A stretch of 45,109 nt of DNA, taken from the NCBI GenBank assembly GCA_002478115.1, contig DLMH01000177.1, positions 1-45,109 on the forward strand. The letters run 5' to 3'. Shown one piece after another: positions 42,533 to 45,109 of this stretch; the stretch's first letter is position 1, and every line of letters begins with the position of its first letter. The notes below the pieces were generated by a model, which saw only the letters and a list, made by a program, of their open reading frames with translations, made no database searches and had not been told where the DNA came from. The position numbers were made by a program, and so were the translations under genes. The stretch comes from Candidatus Acidiferrum typicum (GTDB taxonomy: Bacteria > Acidobacteriota > Terriglobia > Acidiferrales > UBA7541).

Positions 42533-44101
42533 ATGATTTTGCACAAAGTCATTCCGATCTTGATTGTATGTTCGTGTCTATCCCCGTCGGTACCGGCCCA
42601 GAAAGTCCTCCCTAGTCCACTGCCATTGGCGTTACCTTCTACAGATCTACATGCGCAGGACTTTGACAAGACGGTCGTCCCTATCACTGAGTTGAAGTTG
42701 CTTGGCCTCGGCCTAGAAGGCAAGTTCGGCACGGGCTTTTGCTTGGACCCTGAGTGTCGTTTCATCGGAACCAATTATCACGTCGCCATGATGGCGCGGC
42801 CCCGCAAAATCAAGGGAGAAAAAGTCATCCAGCGGTACCTTGCTACCGGGCCGGATGATGAAGGCGCTACAGTGAACGACGGCCCCTCTGTGGGTCCCAT
42901 GAAGTACACCCTCAGTCGGGACCTGGCCATCTTTGAACTGCGCCACCCGCTGGCTCACCATCACGGCGTTGCTTTCAGTCTCGACGACCTCGAATTTGGG
43001 CAGGAGATAGACATCTACGCTTACCCTAAAGAGTCCATCAATCCCATCCGCAGCCTCCTACAATTTCACGGGACGTTCAAAGGCCAGACGATGACAGGCC
43101 TCCTTGCCTTTGACTACAGCTTGTCCGCTCATAAGGCAATTCTTCCCGGCGCGAGCGGCGGAATAGTCGTTGACAGCAAAACTCAGCAGATTGTGGGCAT
43201 TCTTAACGAGATAGCGACTAACGGTGAAGCGATCGCGCTGGCAGTACCGGTCCAGTCCTTGGCTGATTTTGTGGTTAAGGTGCAACCCTGCCTCGCAGGG
43301 AGCATATTCCCTTCCACCAAGGGAATCTCCCCAGTTTCGGCAGACCTGTATCCGAAGTTCGTGCCGCCGCCTCCAGTCGACACACTGCAGTACCGACCCG
43401 AGGAACCCGCCGCAGTCAAGGTTCTTAGGAGCAAAGCTCAACTTCTGGCGGATAACATCCGCAACCTTATCGCGGTTCAGACTTTTGCCTGGGGATCAGG
43501 AAACAAGGAGCCCGCTGCCATGGCCGAATATGAGGTCCGGGTCCTGGACGGCTATCAACGATTCCGCGAGTATCCCAACGGCAAGAAAGAGCTACAGGAC
43601 GTACCTATGCCTCTCTTGAACACTTCGATGTCCACTGGCGGGGAGTGGGCCGAATTACCTCAGATGCTAGGAACAGAACCCCGGTTCAAGATTCATCAAG
43701 CCCCCGATGCTGTTGTCAACCAGCGGAGAGTGAAGGTCTTTCAGTATCGGGCCGACGCTGAGGATGGCGTGTGTGGATTTAGATCCATCTTCGACTTTGT
43801 ATTCTTCACGATCAAGAAGGATGTCGACCTCGCTTGTTACGGCGAAGTCTGGACCGACGAGGAAACCAACATCCTCCGTATCTCGGAGCATTTTGAACAG
43901 CTCGGCTGGTGGAAACACTACCAGGCTGTGGTGACCTACGGTTGGCTCCAGCGGTCGGGCGAGACTCCTCGGCTCATTCCTCTCACCATCTCTGCGCAAG
44001 CTGAGCGCGGCAAGAAGGTCTATTGGTGTCGCGGCCAGTTTGTGAACTACCAGGTATTCAGCAGTAAAGCAAAACAAATCCGTCCTGGATTCCGAGAGTA
44101 G
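42533..44101 (+). CDS. Exported trypsin-like serine protease
   Basis: A 522-residue protein. The N-terminal hydrophobic stretch (about 5-22) looks like a signal peptide. The trypsin-like fold shows the catalytic triad: His83 in TNYHVAMM, Asp130 in LSRDLAIF, and Ser208 in LPGASGGIVVD. It lacks PDZ domains, unlike HtrA/DegP. The C-terminal half (about 280-522) is an unassigned domain with NLIAVQTFAWGSGNKEPAAM and VKVFQYRADAEDGVCGF. It is probably periplasmic. The ATG at 42533 has no strong ribosome site, so the start is somewhat uncertain. It stands alone. Confidence 0.8.
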   Translation: MILHKVIPILIVCSCLSPSVPAQKVLPSPLPLALPSTDLHAQDFDKTVVPITELKLLGLGLEGKFGTGFCLDPECRFIGTNYHVAMMARPRKIKGEKVIQRYLATGPDDEGATVNDGPSVGPMKYTLSRDLAIFELRHPLAHHHGVAFSLDDLEFGQEIDIYAYPKESINPIRSLLQFHGTFKGQTMTGLLAFDYSLSAHKAILPGASGGIVVDSKTQQIVGILNEIATNGEAIALAVPVQSLADFVVKVQPCLAGSIFPSTKGISPVSADLYPKFVPPPPVDTLQYRPEEPAAVKVLRSKAQLLADNIRNLIAVQTFAWGSGNKEPAAMAEYEVRVLDGYQRFREYPNGKKELQDVPMPLLNTSMSTGGEWAELPQMLGTEPRFKIHQAPDAVVNQRRVKVFQYRADAEDGVCGFRSIFDFVFFTIKKDVDLACYGEVWTDEETNILRISEHFEQLGWWKHYQAVVTYGWLQRSGETPRLIPLTISAQAERGKKVYWCRGQFVNYQVFSSKAKQIRPGFRE

Positions 44102-44245
44102 TGCCAGGACCGGTCTCAGGCCTCCGGCAGCGGAGTTGGCTGATAGGTTGCTCCCTTCCAGAGAACAGAGCTTTCTCCTCTCACGACCCTCGCTAGTCAG
44201 ACCCTCCCTCTGACGGCACCAAAAGAATAGACCCTAGGAGTGTGC

Positions 44246-44692
44246 ATGAGAATTCAATACAAGTTCCTGCTTCTGACCTTTTTGGCGATGAGCACAGGCA
44301 TGACGACCAACGCCCAGAGATTGACCGGGGACGCTGTACCAGTAAAGAAGAAGACTGCTTTGCGGGTTCCAAAGGGACCGTGGCTGTCCATGAGCGCAGC
44401 CACCTATGCTGCGGCTGCGTTTGACATGCACGCAACAGCTGAGGCCGAGGATTGGTTTAAGGGACATCCTCACTTTTATCTGGGACCTACCGAAACGGAC
44501 CCGCTCGCGCGGCCCTTCGTGAGATTGCCGCGTCCAGCCTATTACGCCACCGGCTTCGCCTTAGCAACAGGGGTCAATTGGCTTGGTTATCGAATGTCTC
44601 ATTCTCGGAAATGGCGGAAACTGTGGTGGCTGCCACAGTCTATCTCTATCAGCGCAAATAGTTGGGGATACAAAACTCGACGGTCCAACTAA
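44246..44692 (+). CDS. Exported small protein, paralogue of the 44732 gene
   Basis: A 148-residue protein with a signal peptide (FLLLTFLAMSTGMTTNAQRL, cleavage near NAQ). The mature part has hydrophobic segments (SMSAATYAAAAFDMHA, YYATGFALATGVNWLGY) around a conserved-looking TETDPLARPF motif, and ends KLWWLPQSISISANSWGYK. TAGGAG lies 6 bp before the ATG at 44246. It shares the pattern D...T...E-x-DPL-x-R...P...M-x-x-S...R-K-L...PQ with the convergent gene at 44732-45058. Related small proteins occur in acidobacteria, without known function. Confidence 0.6.
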   Translation: MRIQYKFLLLTFLAMSTGMTTNAQRLTGDAVPVKKKTALRVPKGPWLSMSAATYAAAAFDMHATAEAEDWFKGHPHFYLGPTETDPLARPFVRLPRPAYYATGFALATGVNWLGYRMSHSRKWRKLWWLPQSISISANSWGYKTRRSN

Positions 44693-44731
44693 CGAAAGGA
44701 CCGAGGGGACCCTTGCGTCCTACCCGCGCGT

Positions 44732-45058
44732 CTAGTAACCCTGCGCGAGAAAAGTATTCCGCGATATGACGTTATGGCCCCCCTGGTATGTGTGTATTCC
44801 GATAAAGGCTATCTGAGGTACGAGGTAGAGTTTGCGCACTACCTTGCACTCGCTGTGCTTCATGTGTTGGGCAAGCAACGCGATTCCGTAGACTTCCAAG
44901 CTTCCGAGCGAAGTCATTCGAGACCACGTTGGCTTTGCACCAAGCAAGAAACGGTCCAGAGGGTCCACTTCAGTGGCCCCATAGTTGGTAACGTTCTCAC
45001 GAGTGGTAATGCCATCCATAAGCGACGCGGCAGCATGGATGGTCCCCAATACTGTCAC
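44732..45058 (-). CDS. Small membrane-type protein related to the 44246 gene
   Basis: A 108-residue protein (GTG start at 45056-45058) with DGITTRENVTNYGATEVDPL, RFLLGAKPTW and a C-terminal RKLYLVPQIAFIGIHTYQGG. It aligns with the C-terminal two thirds of the 44246 protein but lacks a signal peptide. An in-frame stop (TAG) lies four codons upstream, so the N-terminus may have been lost or begin in another frame. Convergent with its paralogue. Confidence 0.55.
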   Translation of the reverse strand: MTVLGTIHAAASLMDGITTRENVTNYGATEVDPLDRFLLGAKPTWSRMTSLGSLEVYGIALLAQHMKHSECKVVRKLYLVPQIAFIGIHTYQGGHNVISRNTFLAQGY

Positions 45059-45109
45059 ATCCTTGGTCTAACCCGGAAATCTCACGAGGGATAAGAACAA
45101 AACGTTAAA

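Noticed and set aside
1..45109. tRNA, rRNA and CRISPR arrays
   Set aside because: No GGTTCGANNCC loops in a cloverleaf context, no 16S/23S strings and no regularly spaced repeats were seen.

Overview
The window looks like a chromosomal piece of an Acidobacteriota bacterium (class Terriglobia or a relative), probably a soil or metagenome genome. This is inferred from gene content, not from a marker gene. The pointers are a 2211-residue secreted NHL/Ig-like/YVTN/ASH protein, a zinc-ribbon Ser/Thr kinase with a long TPR tail, a VWFA protein of the acidobacterial type, hybrid PAS histidine kinases, and moderately high GC. I found no rRNA, tRNA or CRISPR array.

Layout. 0-1.3 kb: a PAS sensor cut by the window edge and a small zinc-ribbon gene, both minus. 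1.3-2.97 kb: gene-poor, holding a broken zinc-ribbon ORF and the C-terminal stub of an M42 aminopeptidase. 2.97-9.2 kb: minus-strand housekeeping-like genes (ABC-2 permease plus ATPase, membrane histidine kinase, YecA/SEC-C protein, GYD protein). 9.3-10.4 kb: the C-terminal half of a recD2 helicase gene, without Walker A. 11.2-18.2 kb: two overlapping plus-strand genes for secreted proteins. 18.3-22.0 kb: the Ser/Thr kinase.

22.3-40 kb is accessory DNA. It holds a tight three-gene operon (unknown protein, PIN-like nuclease, unknown protein) with a truncated fourth gene. Converging on it is a two-gene unit with a DUF2779 (Cas4-like plus DEDD exonuclease) protein. Next is a run of small unknown genes around a serine recombinase, one of them frameshifted, then GxxExxY and DUF1330 genes. 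The N-terminal half of recD2 lies at 32.7-33.5 kb on the opposite strand to the C-terminal half. A cytoplasmic PAS/kinase/receiver hybrid and an IS256-family remnant follow. Three copies (two intact, one with an in-frame stop) of a roughly 52-residue Cys/His-rich gene occur here, two of them sharing a perfect 91-bp inverted repeat. 40-45 kb: secreted proteins (VWFA, an unknown exported protein, a trypsin-like protease) and two related small membrane-type proteins.

Main points for a second look. (1) One inversion of the 10.36-33.54 kb segment would place the two recD2 halves head to tail in the right order, with roughly 95 codons around Walker A missing. (2) The tiny Cys/His-rich genes, and one other small gene, sit 6-8 bp after an extended -10 box and are probably read from leaderless mRNAs. 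(3) The PIN-containing operon next to the DUF2779 unit could be an undescribed defence or nucleic-acid-processing system. This last idea is inference only.
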